64,000 bases of DNA from Paragordius varius. Its lineage: Eukaryota > Nematomorpha. The notes beneath the pieces were generated by a model. It saw only the letters and a list, made by a program, of their open reading frames with translations, was not told the DNA's origin and made no database searches. The stretch spans positions 2,232,001-2,296,000 of the forward strand of contig OZ176052.1 in NCBI GenBank assembly GCA_964247055.1, in the 5' to 3' direction. How positions within the stretch are numbered: the stretch's first letter is position 1; each line of letters begins with the position of its first letter. The translations under genes and the position numbers were made by a program. Of this stretch, positions 1 to 13,966 are shown one piece after another.

Positions 1-193
1 CTGACGAGACTTTACAAATTTTATTCCCGAACAAATGATAAAAATGTTTCCCTTGATTCTAAAATAATTTCAAATGATTATATTTCTTAAAACAACATCT
101 CAAAATACGGAAAAATCTACCTCCATTCTCTCTGGCTATTAATTTAATTAATCCAAATTCTGAGCTTATTAGTTAAGCTTTGCAATTACTATC

Positions 194-227
<34 letters not shown>

Positions 228-248
228 TTTTTTCCCACTGACATATAG
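1..248 (+). other. Upstream sequence / intron end before the transposase-derived exon
   Basis: AT-rich stretch with a short (TA)n run at about 200-225. It ends in a good 3' splice-site context (ACATATAG at 241-248), so the coding exon that follows probably has an upstream exon outside or at the edge of the window. Frame 1 on the + strand is open from base 1 to a stop near 90. This could be the tail of another exon, but it carries no motif I recognise. Confidence 0.4.
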
Positions 249-1270
249 AAAATAATAAATGGAATGAAGAAAAACTCAAACTGGCCTACAACTATTTCGC
301 CGATCCGGCTTACAATCAAAAGACTAATACCGAACTTGCAAAGTTAATTGGCGTTAACAAAATTAGTCTTGGGCGTTACCGACAAGATTTGGCTAAAGGC
401 AAGGAAATACATTTAACTAATAGTGGTAGAAGGCCAAACTACGAATTGATGAAGTGGTTGAAAGGCGTTTTCGAAAACGATAATACCATGAATCGAAAAC
501 AACTTAAACAAATGCTACCAGCTTCGTTTGAGAAAGTTTCCCTAGTCACCATACTAATTACACTTGGTAAAATGGGTATGAGAAGCAAAATGCATCGCAT
601 TTACGAGGAGGAGATTGTCAATACGCCAGAAATTATTAACCAACGTTACCATTTTGCCGTACGGACCAAAGATGTACCCATGAATAAAATATTTTACATA
701 AAACAAGTTCAAGTGTTTCCAAATGGATTCATTAAACGAGTATATGTTCACAAAGACGAACCACCTACCCTAAAATATACGAAGGAACGAACAAGCCTTA
801 TGTGTCTCGTGGGTGTGAATGGTGTCATCCGATATGATATTAAACGGGGTCTTTATGATGCAACTAGTTACGAAACATTTCTCGTCAAATGCTTAAATAT
901 GCCTCAAACTAATGGTTCATATCTTGTGTTTGATCCAACAAATGTTATGGTAAACTTCGATACTCCAGCCCTAAGTCAGTTTAGGGAGAGATTGATTTTA
1001 TTACCCCTGTATAGTCAACAATTGAATCCGGCACATTTATTCCTTAACAAATTCCTTAAAGAACATAACGTAACGGCTCGTAGCGATACGATTGATTTAT
1101 GCTCTAAAATCGTCGATTTAATTCAAACCATAGATCAAAAACTTATCAAGGGTTATTACAACTTCTCTCATAAACTTTTGTGCAACGTTGCTTTAGCTGG
1201 GAAACCGTTAACAAAAGAATTACATGTTAATCGGCACACCAAACTCAAATATGATTTAAATTGTGATTAA
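249..1270 (+). CDS. Tc1/mariner-type transposase-derived protein, catalytic residues lost
   Basis: This is one uninterrupted coding exon of about 340 codons. An open frame with protein-like sequence runs from 249, and there is no in-frame ATG near 249, so the gene should start in an upstream exon. The N-terminal part reads as a helix-turn-helix (NKTNTELAKLIGV-like segment around 320-360). The C-terminal half has the shape of an IS630/Tc1/mariner DDE domain. The middle signature is present as LVFDPTNV. The usual first acid (FIDE-type) is replaced by FYIKQVQV. The proline-rich end motif PYSPDLNPIE..W appears as LYSQQLNPAHLFLNKF, with His where the final acidic residue should be. Two of three catalytic acids are therefore missing although the frame is open. 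That suggests either a domesticated host gene or a recently silenced copy. I saw no terminal inverted repeats flanking it. Confidence 0.7.
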
Positions 1271-3087
1271 AAAATTGTGTTTGAATTTATTTTATATTTG
1301 TTTTGATTAAAATTATTTCTCAATTATATATAAATAATTCTTTATAAATATATGATCACATACGAACTTTGCCTAAAACGAAGCTATTATTTTAATTTAT
1401 CCAAAGTATTGGAGGACATTGTCATTCTTTGATAAAATCGAATTAATTGTGATTGGATCGCTATGTCGAATTACTATACCCCTATAGTTATGTTGAAGCA
1501 ATGAATTATATGTTAGCCTTAATTATTTTGAACCAATTATTCATTTTTAAGATATACCATATTACGGCTAAATTGTATTATCTTATCATGGAGGGATGCG
1601 TTGCTAGAGTCGACGTCGATATTTTGCAAGATTTTAAATATCTTTTACAAATTGCGGTTTATAGTTTTGATATTGAGTTCTATCAATAAATTATTTTTTT
1701 AAATATTGTCCATCCACTTGATTTTATTCGACTTCTTTAACGTATCCAATGACCTTTCTCAACCCTTTAAATTCCTTTGAACTATAATTTTAAGGAAATT
1801 TATCAAATAAAAAATGTCTTGACAGAATTATAAACATTACGATCCCTAATATATCACTGTTTTTCACGTCCATTTTCACCGAATAATATTCATTGACACT
1901 TAAAACGAAATATGTTCCGGGAGGAGCATCTTTTTACTTCCCAAAGTATGTTACCAAAAATGGTCAAATCATTTTTATTTCTTGATTTTAAAGAAGTTAT
2001 TAAAAAATCTCGATTTTGGTAAACAACCTGTTTTGAAAAAACTCTGACATTAATTGTGACTTAAAATTCGCGCTTGAAGTTTTGACAGATTATAGAAAAA
2101 AATTTACAATATCACTTTCACAATAATTATTTAAACAGAGCTCACCCATTTTTACAGAGGATTTGCTATGTCCATGCCTTCACTACGAAATGATTTAATG
2201 ATATTTTAAAATAAATGATTTATAAAGATTTTTATTTTCTATAATATATAAGCATGTATGCATGAATAATAATGAATATTAAATTTTTTAAGGACAATAT
2301 ATCCTAATCGCAAAGGATAAGACTGACTATTTTGTTATTTTAATTATTCATATAGGGCTGTCTTACTACTGTAAACAAGCGCCAATAGGCTACATTTTAT
2401 ATTAATTTGGGCACATATTTAAAATAAAAGATCCTATTTTTACAGGGATTAAACCGAATTCTGTTTCAAAAAAGCAGAAAAAGATAATCTTGATTCATTA
2501 ATAAAATACCTGAACTCATAATTACATTCAAATAACCTAAGTTGTCGGAGAACTACTTCATCCCATTATTTTCCATTTTTATTAATACATTGATAAATTA
2601 CGGAATTGATTTTGGATGATGCAGTATTAACTTTTAAGTTGATTAACAACAAAATAAGTAGTAAAATTTAATGGCTGCTTTTTCCTATTTATAGGTTTAA
2701 ATATTTTAAATTTTAATAATATGGTAATATGGAATAGCCGCTTTAAAATTCAATCAGAGAAAGCTTTTCGATAGACCCCATGATTAATCTCGTAACTTTT
2801 GTTTTGTTATCAATTATAGGCATATTAACGATGACAATAGTCTCGATTACAATTGATAAATGGATTAAATTGTATCTGAATTATAAATATATTTACATAT
2901 TCTTTATTATAGTTGATTCAAAATAAACGCAAGCAACATAATTTTAATCATAAATCTGTATTAGTTTGTTACAATCACAAAATGGTCATTAAATTTAAGT
3001 AATCAAAGAAATTTTAGCGCATTTATACTTCATGGTGTATAAGGGTACATATAAAAAAATAGATCATTTAGATCATCTAGGCTTGTG
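1271..3087. other. Intergenic stretch, no confident gene
   Basis: About 1.8 kb of AT-rich sequence between the transposase-derived exon and the convergent 3' end of WDR33. A 78-codon frame at 1453-1689 (+) starts at TTG, has a biased Leu/Ile/Tyr composition and no recognisable domain; it may be a decayed downstream piece of the transposon-related locus or chance. No RNA gene or clear repeat was recognised. Confidence 0.45.
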
Positions 3088-6000
3088 TTAACGGGGTCGA
3101 TTATTAAACGTTTTTTGATATCGATTATCTTTATTGTTATAATTATTATTATTATTGTTGTTAATCATTTGATTTCCTGTGTAACGCATTCCCATATTAT
3201 GCCTTGGACCATTGAGACCCCCAACGTTAAAAGATGACATCATTTGGTTTGGGGTTCGGGGAGCACCCGTGGCATTAAAGTGATAAGGATCATCTCTGTA
3301 ATGAGATAAAAAAATTACTGTAAAAACCGTATAAGATATTATGCCTCAAATGACAATTTTTATATCACTTTTTATCATAAAAGGCTAGACACAAATTGTA
3401 TCAATTGATCTTTTCAACTCTTCAACTCTCACTTATACTTCAAGTATAAAACTATAAAGGCGCCTTAACCTTAAAAGGTTAAACAAAAGTAACTATTAGA
3501 TTTGCACAATAGAAATATATATTTCATACATCAATAAATACGGATGTTTTTATGTGACAACTCTCCATAAATGTATATACGAAACGCGTTAACCCAAAAT
3601 TAACCAACTTTTTAAAGTTTTATTTAAAGAGTAAATTTTACTGCATTTGCTGTTGTTGACGAAGCATAAGGGCTGCCTGAAGGGCCATGGCAGGATTCGG
3701 AAGGCCAGAATTCGGTCTTAAAGCTGGACCTAACAGGCTTGTCGCATTATTCATATTAAAATTATTATTAGTGTTTGAAAGTAAGGCAGCACCCATTTGT
3801 CGAGCAAGCAAAAGTTTACCCACTAACCCGCTCACATTATTAACGTTATTTGCGTTGTTTTGCATAAGGAGTTTGGACATGACATCTCCAATGTTGGCAT
3901 TTGTTGCATTGTTAACGGAAAAATCTACAATTTCACAGTTGGTAAAAAATCGATAAAAGAAGCGTTTTTAAATTTTATTTTGTAATCCATAAAATTGGAA
4001 AATAAAATTGGTATTTATGAAATTTTTAATCAATTTAGGAAAACCGATATAAATGTGATTAAAACCAAATTAATTAACAACATTTTTATGCAAAAATAAA
4101 TTTGATTAAAGAATTTCAATTTAAAATCGAAAAATTGTGCAAGGGACCAACTACCACTCCTTTTAACATTGTGCATGAAAATGTAAACATTATATTATTT
4201 AATCTTTCTTACAGAATATTATTTCTTCTTATTTTATTGATGGTATCCATTTTTACAATAATTAAAATTTAATTTTTACCGTAAAGATTTTTTGATATGT
4301 ATTACAAAATTAGACTACGATATTGTTAAAAATAGTTTTTCCCACATAATTATTTATAACTGATTGCGTTATTTATAATTTCACATAAATTTAGAAAAGT
4401 AGAATAGAATATACATACTATTATCAGGTCCGTTATTGTTCATGTAGGACCCACTAGATAAATATGATTGTTCGGGCATCCCCGTATTAAGGACATGAAA
4501 ATTATCTTGAATCCTACGTGGAATGTTAGGGGAAGGATTGCCATTGTTAATCATTAAATTATTGAATTGTTGAGGTTGGGGTATTTGATTAAATGCAAAT
4601 GCATTATTATTATTATTATTGTTGTAATTTGGAAAATTATTACTATTTATATTATTATTGGCAAAATTATTGAATGTTTTGCGGTTAAAATCGTTTTCTT
4701 CAAGGTTCTTTTCAGGATCTAAATTAGTTTTACTCTCTGTTTTAACATTAGTGGTGAAGGGAGATTGATATTTTGAGGTAATATCACCACCAGCGAAATT
4801 GGTCGCATCTACACCATTGTCTATTTATAAAAATGTTTAAATAATATATATTTTTGTCCGCAAAAAAGCCCACAATTTCAAAAAAAACTTTATTATAATT
4901 TTGTTAATAGCAATTTACAAAATAAACAATATACCGTTTTTTTTAAACAATACGATAAGAATTAAAGCGAAAAAAAATGGTTAAAATGAAAACATAATGT
5001 AATTTAAGTTTAAAACAGGATATAAATTACCTCCTTTATTATTTGCAAAGTTCTGACAACTTAAATCTAATCCAGGTATCCCATTTGTGTTATTAATGGC
5101 ATTCATTTTGTAATTAGAACTATATTCATTAATATTATGGTGGTTGTTATCAATCATATCTAACCCTGGTATAAGATTTAATTCTTTCGTAGCATTCATA
5201 TCAATGGATTTGTTTAGCGAAGTATTTTGACTATTAACTCCAATATCGGATTTATTTAATGATTCATCCGCTACGAAAAAAATGGATAAATTTGGTAAAA
5301 AGTATTTGGTTAGTATTATAAAAAAAACGTAATTTTTAAAATTTCCAAAAATAAAACTTAAAAAAATTATATGATAAATATGCCATGTAAAAATATACTA
5401 ACCTATATTTGTAGATGGTAGGATATGTAAAGCGCTACGACCCGTGCTATATGAAGATAAGTCAGTTTTGATGACTAAAACGAATAATATAAAAATATTT
5501 ATTATTTACAACAGTAAAATTAAGAATATAAAGACAACACATTAAAATTGAAAATTATTTTTTTATAAAAACATCCATATATTTGAAACCTTGATTTTTC
5601 GAAATATAACTTATCATTTTTAGTTGCAAAAATACGGATGTAAATAGATAACTTTCGATATTTTACAATTGTAATTATAAAGTTATATAGAAAACAAGGT
5701 TTAAAAAGTCCATTAAAAATTGAAATAAACGGACAAAACTTAAGCATAAAGACAAATATTTTTTTTCAAAAAAGACCTGTACTTTTTAAACATGTTTTTT
5801 CCTATATAAATCATTAAATTACAATTTTTATTTATAAAATTAAGTGCATTACGAATTTACATCTCTATATCCTATTTCGCAAACCAAGATGATGAGTTAT
5901 ATTAAAAAAACAGGATTAAAAAGTACAGTAGTCTTTAAAAAAAATATTTGTCTTTTTGTACTAACGTTTTGCCGGAAAAATTTAATTTTTTCCCTATGTC

Positions 6001-9000
6001 TGCCTTTACAAGGAAAGTATTTTTTGTCTTTTAGTTTTTAGTTCTTGTTTTTCTAATGTTTATATTTACTGTAATTCTAAAAAATCGTAAAATTTTTTGA
6101 TATATATTCGAGTATATATAAACTTGATTTTGACGCAAATGCCTCATCCAATCCATAAGAGGTAGCCATATTATGAGCATTTATGGTTTCTTTATCGTGC
6201 AACAAATCACCTGGTCTTGGACGCGTCCAAAATTTACTATATACATATATATAAAATATGTATCGGCATAGAAATTTTTGATAAAGGAGAATTAAGTTTT
6301 ATGTTAATATTCATAATTATATGTAAATGCTCATAATTTTATTATAAAATTTCGAAAATATTTAGTTAACTTTCATAAAAAAATATCCTCAAACAAATTA
6401 TATATAGTCCAAATACATAGATATAATATATACAGTATTAGGGAAAAATGTATTAAAAATAATTAATACCGATTTTACTTAAGTTTTAATAAATTTTGAT
6501 TCAATAATTAAATTATATTCAACATATAAAAATAATTAAATATTTTTTTTAATTTTTTTGACTCATTGTAAGGGCTATGAAATATTATACCCAAATTCGG
6601 ATTTAAAAAAACTGACATTATTTAAAAATTGGAAAAGATGATAATAGGCTACTGTAATTGATATTTTAAATTTGAAGATAAATATTAAAATATTTCGAAG
6701 AAAATAGTAGAATTACGTAGAATGATCATTTGAGCCTGAGACAAGGATATGACCAAGTGGATGCCAATTCAAACTCCAGATAATACTGTCATGTGCTTGT
6801 TCTATAACCCCTAATTCCTTGTCATTTCTAAATGGAGATATTTTAAATTTTTTTACAATGGTGGTTTATATTAATAAATATATTAAATTCTTTCTATAAA
6901 TAATTATTTTTCCAACACTTATAAATTTTTACTATTTTATTTTAATGATATATTTCTTTTTTAAACAATATTAAAAAGGTTTTTGAATCCCGTTAATTAA
7001 ATTCACTTCAACATATATGGTAATGTTTAGAGACCAATCGATAAAATCATATTAGAACTTACCCAACCGTCCAATAAAGGAGAGTTCCGTCGGCTGAACC
7101 GCTAACAAACAACCCCTCATGAATCGGGTGCCATGCCAAAGCTAAATGATTAAAATATTTTTAGTATAAAAAATTAATATTTTTAATTATTGAGTGAAAC
7201 AATAATTTTTTCAAATCTTATATAAAATATAAATGATAAAAGTGTGTAAATAAAATTTAGTTTAAATTCATGAAGGAATAGAATCAAAAATGTTTGCAAA
7301 TACCATTTACAATTCAAATTCACCCTAAAAATAAATTATGTGTTTTCGGGCTTATAACTCATCATTAATAAGAAATTCTTATGGCATAATTTATTATTTT
7401 CCCGTATTTTAGTAATTTTCGAAATCATTTTATAAAAATAAAAAAAATATAGGTAATTTTTAATCTAAAAAACAAAATTTTAGGGTGAATTTGAATTTAG
7501 GGGTGAATTTGAAGCTTATGTAACAATGGTATATTACATAAAAAACTATCTTTTATGATTTAAAAGTAATATCTTGTTTTTATATGCAAAAAATATATCC
7601 ATATTTCTACATGTTATATCCTTTTTATGGCCCTTGAACACTTGAAACTCTTCTCTAAAGTTCCTAATATCAAACAATTTAAGCGAATGATCCCGTGAAG
7701 CAGTTAAAAGCCAATTCCCATTAAATTGATTCCATCCCAATGACATGACTGTTCCTTTGTGCGAATGACTACCCAATAAAAGATAGATGTTATATAATAC
7801 ATTTTATTTATATGAAATCATGATGTTTTTAGGAATAAAATTTGAAATGTTATATGGCGTTAATAAAACATTTTTCAAAACATTACATGACCAGTATAAT
7901 TTAAATAGAATTTAACCTTAGTAATTATATTATCTGGATTCAAAAGTATAAATCGTATCATTTATTTAATTGCTTAAATCATAAATTTAAAACCTACCAA
8001 ATTTAAGAGTCAAATAAAATTGGACAATTAGAAAAATATAATATTTAAAAATTATTGAAAGAAGTTATTAAAAAAAGAAAGGTGAAAATAAAAATTAAAT
8101 AACGCAATTAAATCTATTCTTTTAACATAATTATGGTGACACAAATAGTTAATTGTATAAATATTATAAGTATATATCTAAAATAATAAAACGTAATAAG
8201 TATCAGGGACAAGAAGCGTCTAATCAAATCAAAAAAATAAAAAGGAATATATATTTTAACGTAATTATGTTTGAAATGAAATGAAGATTAATATATTTAT
8301 AGAATAAAGTTTGATCAGGAATCTTAAGCTTTTATATTTTTACCTATTGGCCATATAATTTTAAAAAAGGAAAACCTTTTCAAAATAATAAAATTCAAAT
8401 ATAATCATACCCGCAAATAACCTTATTCATTTTAATTATAATGTAAAAATATATTTAGCAAAAATATAAGATGATGAAATCTCCTAAATAAAATAAAAAA
8501 TATTCCTTAAATAATAATTAATCAGTTTCGAGCATGGATTGATTTTATATTTTACAATGAAGCTAACCAATAGCGATGAACTTGGTGCAAAACCAAAACT
8601 GTTAAAAATATTCGTTTATGTTTTTACAACTTGGAGATAAAAATTAGGTTTAAAATAAACAATAGACTTAAAATATGGTGGTAATGATATGGAGAGTGTC
8701 AAGGAATTAATATCAATAAAGTTAAAAGCGAAAGTTATATTCAAGGAAGGGATTATATATCGTGACTTTTTGCGCTTTATTTATCAATTTTATGATACCG
8801 CGCCAAGAATCATATAATCGATTAGTTAAATGTATACTAACCCCTGATTAAAAATGAACAAAACCCATGTTAGATTAAACTAATGACAAAGGCTTTAAAG
8901 GTGCAACACTCACGCAAAAACATTGTTTTAAAAATTTAATCTCAAAACCTTTACCATATTCCACATCCAACCCTTTTTAACTCTACCTCTGGCTTGAAAC

Positions 9001-12000
9001 CTAAAACCGTCGCAATGATACCTAGACCCCGCTTAGTATCAGCTTGGAAAATTTCACCGACTTAAACATTAAATGCAACCAAATCTTAAAAACAAATATA
9101 GATTCTATATAAATGTCATCCTATTTAACCCGCTTCAAAACTTTGCTATTGAATGTTTCGTAAACAAATTAAAGCTTAAAACATAAATTCGAAAAGAAAG
9201 GCCTGCAACTAGCATGAATAAAGCCAGATAAATCTAATCTTTTTCAAAATATGAAAAGCATTGAAAGATAAGGACAACTATCTTTAGAAAAAACTATACT
9301 ATTATGAATGACCAAATATATGGAAAACCAGGGGTATTTTCCTCGATAACAACAATCGCTTAAACAAAAAAAAATTGTCACTCCAATCATTTTTTGTATT
9401 ATCGGCTTGATAATTCCTAAAAATACAAAATTTACCGTTTATCCATATACATAATATTTATTTTATCATGTATTCGTATTTGCATCATGTAACCACTTTT
9501 TCCATTTAATATTGTTGTTGTAAAAGGAATAAAATTTATATATACTACTGCTGTCTGTGAAACTATCACAATTCTAAGAAGAAAAAATAAAACAAACATG
9601 GTAGCAAGCGAATTTCCCGATTTTGGATCCCACAATTTTACAGGCTGTTGGTTATCCTTGCTTCCTGAAGCCAGTAGGGATTTACTAGGGTGCCAGTCTA
9701 TACATTTCACATCACATCCATGTCCTAAAACATTTGAACAAAAAATTAATTGATAAATTTAAAATGTTTATGTAAATTTGAATAAAAATATAAATTGTAT
9801 TGTTTTAGATTTGATAAATATATATGTTGAGTTTTCAAAAATATAATAACCTAATGCAAAATTAAGCTTGTTTATATCCTATTCAAACATTATCCAAAAA
9901 TCCGAATTAATATATGGATTACCCTACTTAGAGAATTATTATCGCACGTAAATTATATTTAATTATTTAATAAATAAGTTTATATTAAATATACAAAAGA
10001 TGTCCTTTGCCATATTTAGGTTAAAAACTATTTCGGCTGTTTACGCATTCTATTGTAAATTTGATAATAGTTTCATATTTATAAAATTTTTATATGGCAA
10101 AGCTCTAAAAAAATTTTTTTCACTTTAAACAAATTTATATTTATGATTTTTTTGGATATATGTGGCAGAATTATTAAATCATTTGATGGCAATTAATCAT
10201 TACCCAAATAATAATTCAACAATTTTTCGAAATAAAGAAATCATAAAAAATAATAAAATAAAAAGTAGAAACAAGCATATAAGAAATGACCTTCCAAAAG
10301 CTTTTGGATATTGAATAAAGGGTAGGAATAATAGATCCAAAAAATTATATCCAATAAAACGTGATAAAATGCAGACCTTTTGATAAAAAATTGGCAAAAA
10401 AGGATTAAAAAGAAAAGCTAGGTAAAGGGATATGAAATGGAAATGTACGAAGACGTCCTAATTGAATTATAGTTTATTTCACGTAAATTCAGAAGCATGG
10501 ATGATAACTTCTATAATATTTAAAGCTTAGAAGAGATACTAAAGAGGCCACTGGGTCTTACTATATAAACATAGAGATAATGGTGAGATAGGGTTTTGCA
10601 ATAGAAGTGAGTAAACGCAAAGTTAGGGTGAATATATTAACAAAAGAGTGATAACAGGAGTATAAAACTTGGCTTACATACTATGAGGAGATCATATAAC
10701 GATTTGTATAAAAAGCCATTGGATTTATACTTAGTAATAATGAGGTTATTTATGGAGTTAGAATGTAAACATACGAATATGTAAGAGAAAAAAGGGATTT
10801 ATCCGTTTTTGAGAGATAATGAGAAAACTTTTGGTAGATTATTAAGAAGATTTAATTTTAAGAAGGATGTCTGATGTCTATATTATATTGTTGGAAGCAA
10901 TGCAGAAGGGGTACCCAACCAGAATATATACGGCTAAGGGCCTTTCTGATGCTTTTTTTAATTGATGCAGGAATATAATAGGCTGGTATTGAAGAAGGTA
11001 GGGCGTTGAATGCCGATGTTTAATTTAAAAAGTCACTAGAAAAACAGTTGTGAGTTATCAGGGGTAAAATTGTAGCTTTTGAAATGGCCAAAACATATCA
11101 AAATTTAGTTAAAATTGAGTATTGAAATAAAATATCTTATAGGTAATGTGTTAAGCACTGATAAGTTAACAGACGGTATAATAATAGTATAGGGTGTAGG
11201 TGGTTGTTTAAAAAAAAATTTTATAATTTATTTTATGAGAGAAATATTCGAGTTAATCTGAGGTAAGAATTTATATTGATGCGATTCAGAAATCATAACA
11301 AATCGTCGTCAGCGCTACGGATATCCAAAAAAGTTTTTAAAGAAAGTTGCAGAGATGAGAATGCATAGGCTTCTAATAGGTTTTTAACTATTGACCATTG
11401 ATTAGTATATTAAGGTTTGAAGAGGTTTTAATATTTAGTACAAAAGATAAGAAGGTGTAATGATGTTGCCCAATTGTATAAAAATAGGGGACTAATTTTA
11501 GCAAAAATATCCGCTTTTGGAAATTAAAAATAGAGGATTCCCAAACTATTTGGTTATCCAAATAATGAGAAAATTAAAAACGCTTAATTAAATTAAAAAA
11601 TAAAAGTAAAAAGGATAATATATTTATTACATATATGGATATATGTTTGATAACCATAAAAATAAAGATTAGGTAATAACATAAAAAAATCAAAAAAGCA
11701 TATAAAAAACAAACAGTGTCGAATAGACGAAAACAATGAAGAATTAGTTAATAAGACACCTCGCAAAATTTTTTCTTCAAAGCATCTTTCGAAATCCCAA
11801 ATACGAACAGTTCCATCATCCGCACAAGAGGCTAGTTTATGATCCGTTGGGCTAAAACTACAAAAATAAAATATTCATTTTAAATAATTACTTGTATGAA
11901 AAAAGTAAGTAAACCAACTTTCATATCATAAAAAATAATTAAGTTAAGTCTAAAAAAATCTATTTTACCACCAAAATTGATATAATATTATAAAAAATAT

Positions 12001-13900
12001 AGATATAAACATTCTAAGTAGTTAATCGACATTATTGATCAATTTTTACAATAAACATATATAGCTGCTTTCGGAAAAAAAATAAATGCGAATTTGAGAA
12101 TTAAAAATTTACCTTAAACCCCTAACTGCATCCTTATGAGCTGGGAACATTTTAACATTATTCATGTTACATTGCCAATATTTGATGTAACCGCCGTGAT
12201 CAGCTGTTACCATCCATTGATCATTGTGACTCCAAATCATACATCGGACTGGCGTGTCATGTGCCTAAAACAAAAAAAATTATTAAAGATAAATTTTATT
12301 TTAAACCAATTTTATAAAAAAAATTGTTTTAAATACAATTTTTGTAAAACAAAGTATGAAACCAATTTCGGCCAAATTTTTCTACTATAAGACGTTTTAG
12401 GTGTATGATTCGGTTATATTTTGATTTAATAGTATTATTAAATGATATATAATTATAAGCTATATAATCCTAAAACCAAATTCGAATCGCGCATCAGGCA
12501 TGAAAAACTATATTTTTTTAAAATAAAATAATTTGTCAGTATTTTCACATGCTATAATTAAAAACGTGTTGCATGCACACTTATTAGCAAAAGCGTTTTA
12601 GAAATTACAAACTTATAATAAAAAAGCATTATTTCCTACTAAATCTAGTTGATACAGTACCTGTAACACAAAACAAACTGTAACTAAAAGAAAAAAAGGA
12701 CCTGTAAAATAGTTTCAAAATTGAAGGTAAGACCATTCCAAAGAGTAAATTCTCCACTAGAGGCACCGGTTATAAGTCGACGTCCATCAGGTGTCCAAGC
12801 CACACAAAAGATGGGGCATTTTATTTTATTTGTGGCGGCTCGGACAAATTTGGTCGTTACGGCATTGTAGGGATTATCTAGATAACCTTCCGGGGGTAAC
12901 ATCTAATAACATCAATATGAATGACAAAATGTGTGTCTTTATAAATTATGTTAAGGATAAAATATTTAAAAATGATCTGTGTGGACAAATTATTATTCTA
13001 AAGTTTCTTACATCAACTGTGTATAGAGGATCAGGTTCTGGATAAGTTGTATCTCGAATATCTCTAGTCCAGGCTCTTTTCTAAAACAATATTAGAACAA
13101 AAAATTGACATTCAACATTATATTTTAAAAAAATAGCAGAGCATTTCAAACTTAAATATTTTAACAAATATCCTAGATATTGTAAATAATAAAAAAATTG
13201 TTTATATGATCTTTTAAAGCATATTATAAAAACTTATTTAAAAATAGTGAAATGTATTATCTCAAATTTTTGCCGCCAAATAAATTATCTGATTTTTCAA
13301 TCTGAAAAAACCTGGCATATAATAATTCTGATTAAAATAATTTTATTAATTTATTTAAAAGGCTTATATTTTGAAATAAAAAATTTTGGTTAATTAATTG
13401 ATAAAATTAGCGGTTTGTTTCAAAAAAAGCAATGCAACTTTTTTAGCTATGCAAATTAAAATTGTAAAAATTATATTTCGTCTACCGATAAATGGGTTTA
13501 AAATTAATTAAAATACTTTATTTTCTATAAATTTTAAGACTTAAAACTTTAAAATATATTGTTCATAAATTTTAAAAATAATGAAATGTTAAACTTATCA
13601 TATATAGTAAAAAATTACCTCCAACAAATGTAAAATAGATGAATTTTGATCTACAGTTTTTCTAGTAATAGATTTTCGAACTCGTTTTCCATCGAGCCCA
13701 ATGGTTAAACCACTTTGAGCAGGTGTCATAAGATGTGGTAGGGCTGGCAGTTGATGTGTAGAACTATATTTGGCCGCAATCGAATTCAGTTGAAATGATA
13801 TTTTATTGACCAGAACCGGTTTGTAGGACGGTTGTTGAAGTTGCATTTGTCTAAAACTTTCCATATCCGTAATTTGAGATGGAGGTGCCAGAGCCATCAT
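3088..13900 (-). CDS. WDR33: WDR33-like pre-mRNA 3'-end processing WD40 protein
   Basis: WDR33 is the CPSF subunit that, with CPSF30, reads the AAUAAA poly(A) signal in the nucleus. Fifteen exons were read on the minus strand: 13619-13900, 13012-13080, 12702-12902, 12113-12264, 11760-11857, 9598-9724, 7611-7768, 7063-7141, 6717-6827, 6124-6236, 5403-5474, 5031-5270, 4419-4820, 3642-3924, 3088-3295. All phases join and give about 864 residues, ending at TAA. The N-terminus keeps the family signature [15 protein letters not shown], then [17 protein letters not shown] and seven WD40 blades (e.g. [52 protein letters not shown]). After the propeller come two IPGLD motifs, also found in animal WDR33. 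The long Gly/Pro collagen-like tail of vertebrates is replaced by an Asn-rich tail with short N runs. The start is the first of two adjacent ATGs. The donor of exon 3 is GTCC, weaker than its neighbours. Confidence 0.93.
5745..5970. repeat. Imperfect inverted repeat, dispersed AT-rich family
   Basis: Sequence at about 5750-5815 recurs inverted at about 5890-5965, sharing AAAAAGTACAG and AAATATTTGTCTTT. Related stretches (GCGTAAAAA, AAATATT, CAGCCATACTTT, ACTTTGATTT elements in the same order) occur near 36440-36740, 41270-41420, 59020-59230 and 62030-62160. It looks like a degenerate small transposon family; it lies in a WDR33 intron. Confidence 0.45.
7303..7529. mobile_element. MITE, CCATTT family copy 1
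   Basis: Starts CCATTTACAATTCAAATT and ends with an inverted counterpart (GGGTGAATTTGAA ... AATGG), flanked by TA. The ends and the interior motif ATGTGTTTTCGGGCTTATAA are shared with copies at 35695, 37655 and 45086. Non-coding, in a WDR33 intron. Confidence 0.7.
9725..11759. other. Long WDR33 intron without recognised content
   Basis: Two kilobases between WDR33 exons 5 and 6. The + strand from about 10500 to 11500 is unusually purine-rich (runs of GAAG, GGGG, AAAG) compared with the rest of the window, but no conserved frame, terminal repeat or RNA structure was recognised. The neighbouring 1.8-kb intron (7769-9597) likewise shows nothing. Confidence 0.4.
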
Positions 13901-13966
13901 AAGCAAATCAACGGGTAAGTGAACGAATGAATATTATAGAAAATTTTAAACGATCCCTCTCTCCAT
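13901..13966. promoter_or_regulatory. Shared head-to-head 5' region of WDR33 and TMX1-like gene
   Basis: Only 66 bp separate the WDR33 ATG (minus) from the TMX1-like ATG (plus). Both 5' UTRs and the core promoter elements must lie within or overlap the opposite gene, so a bidirectional promoter is inferred. No TATA box can be distinguished in this AT-rich context. A GGTAAGT on the + strand at 13913 resembles a splice donor, but no exon is needed there. Confidence 0.5.

Noticed and set aside
3687-3956. 89-codon frame on the + strand
   Set aside because: Shadow of WDR33 exon 3642-3924, which has matching splice phases on the other strand.
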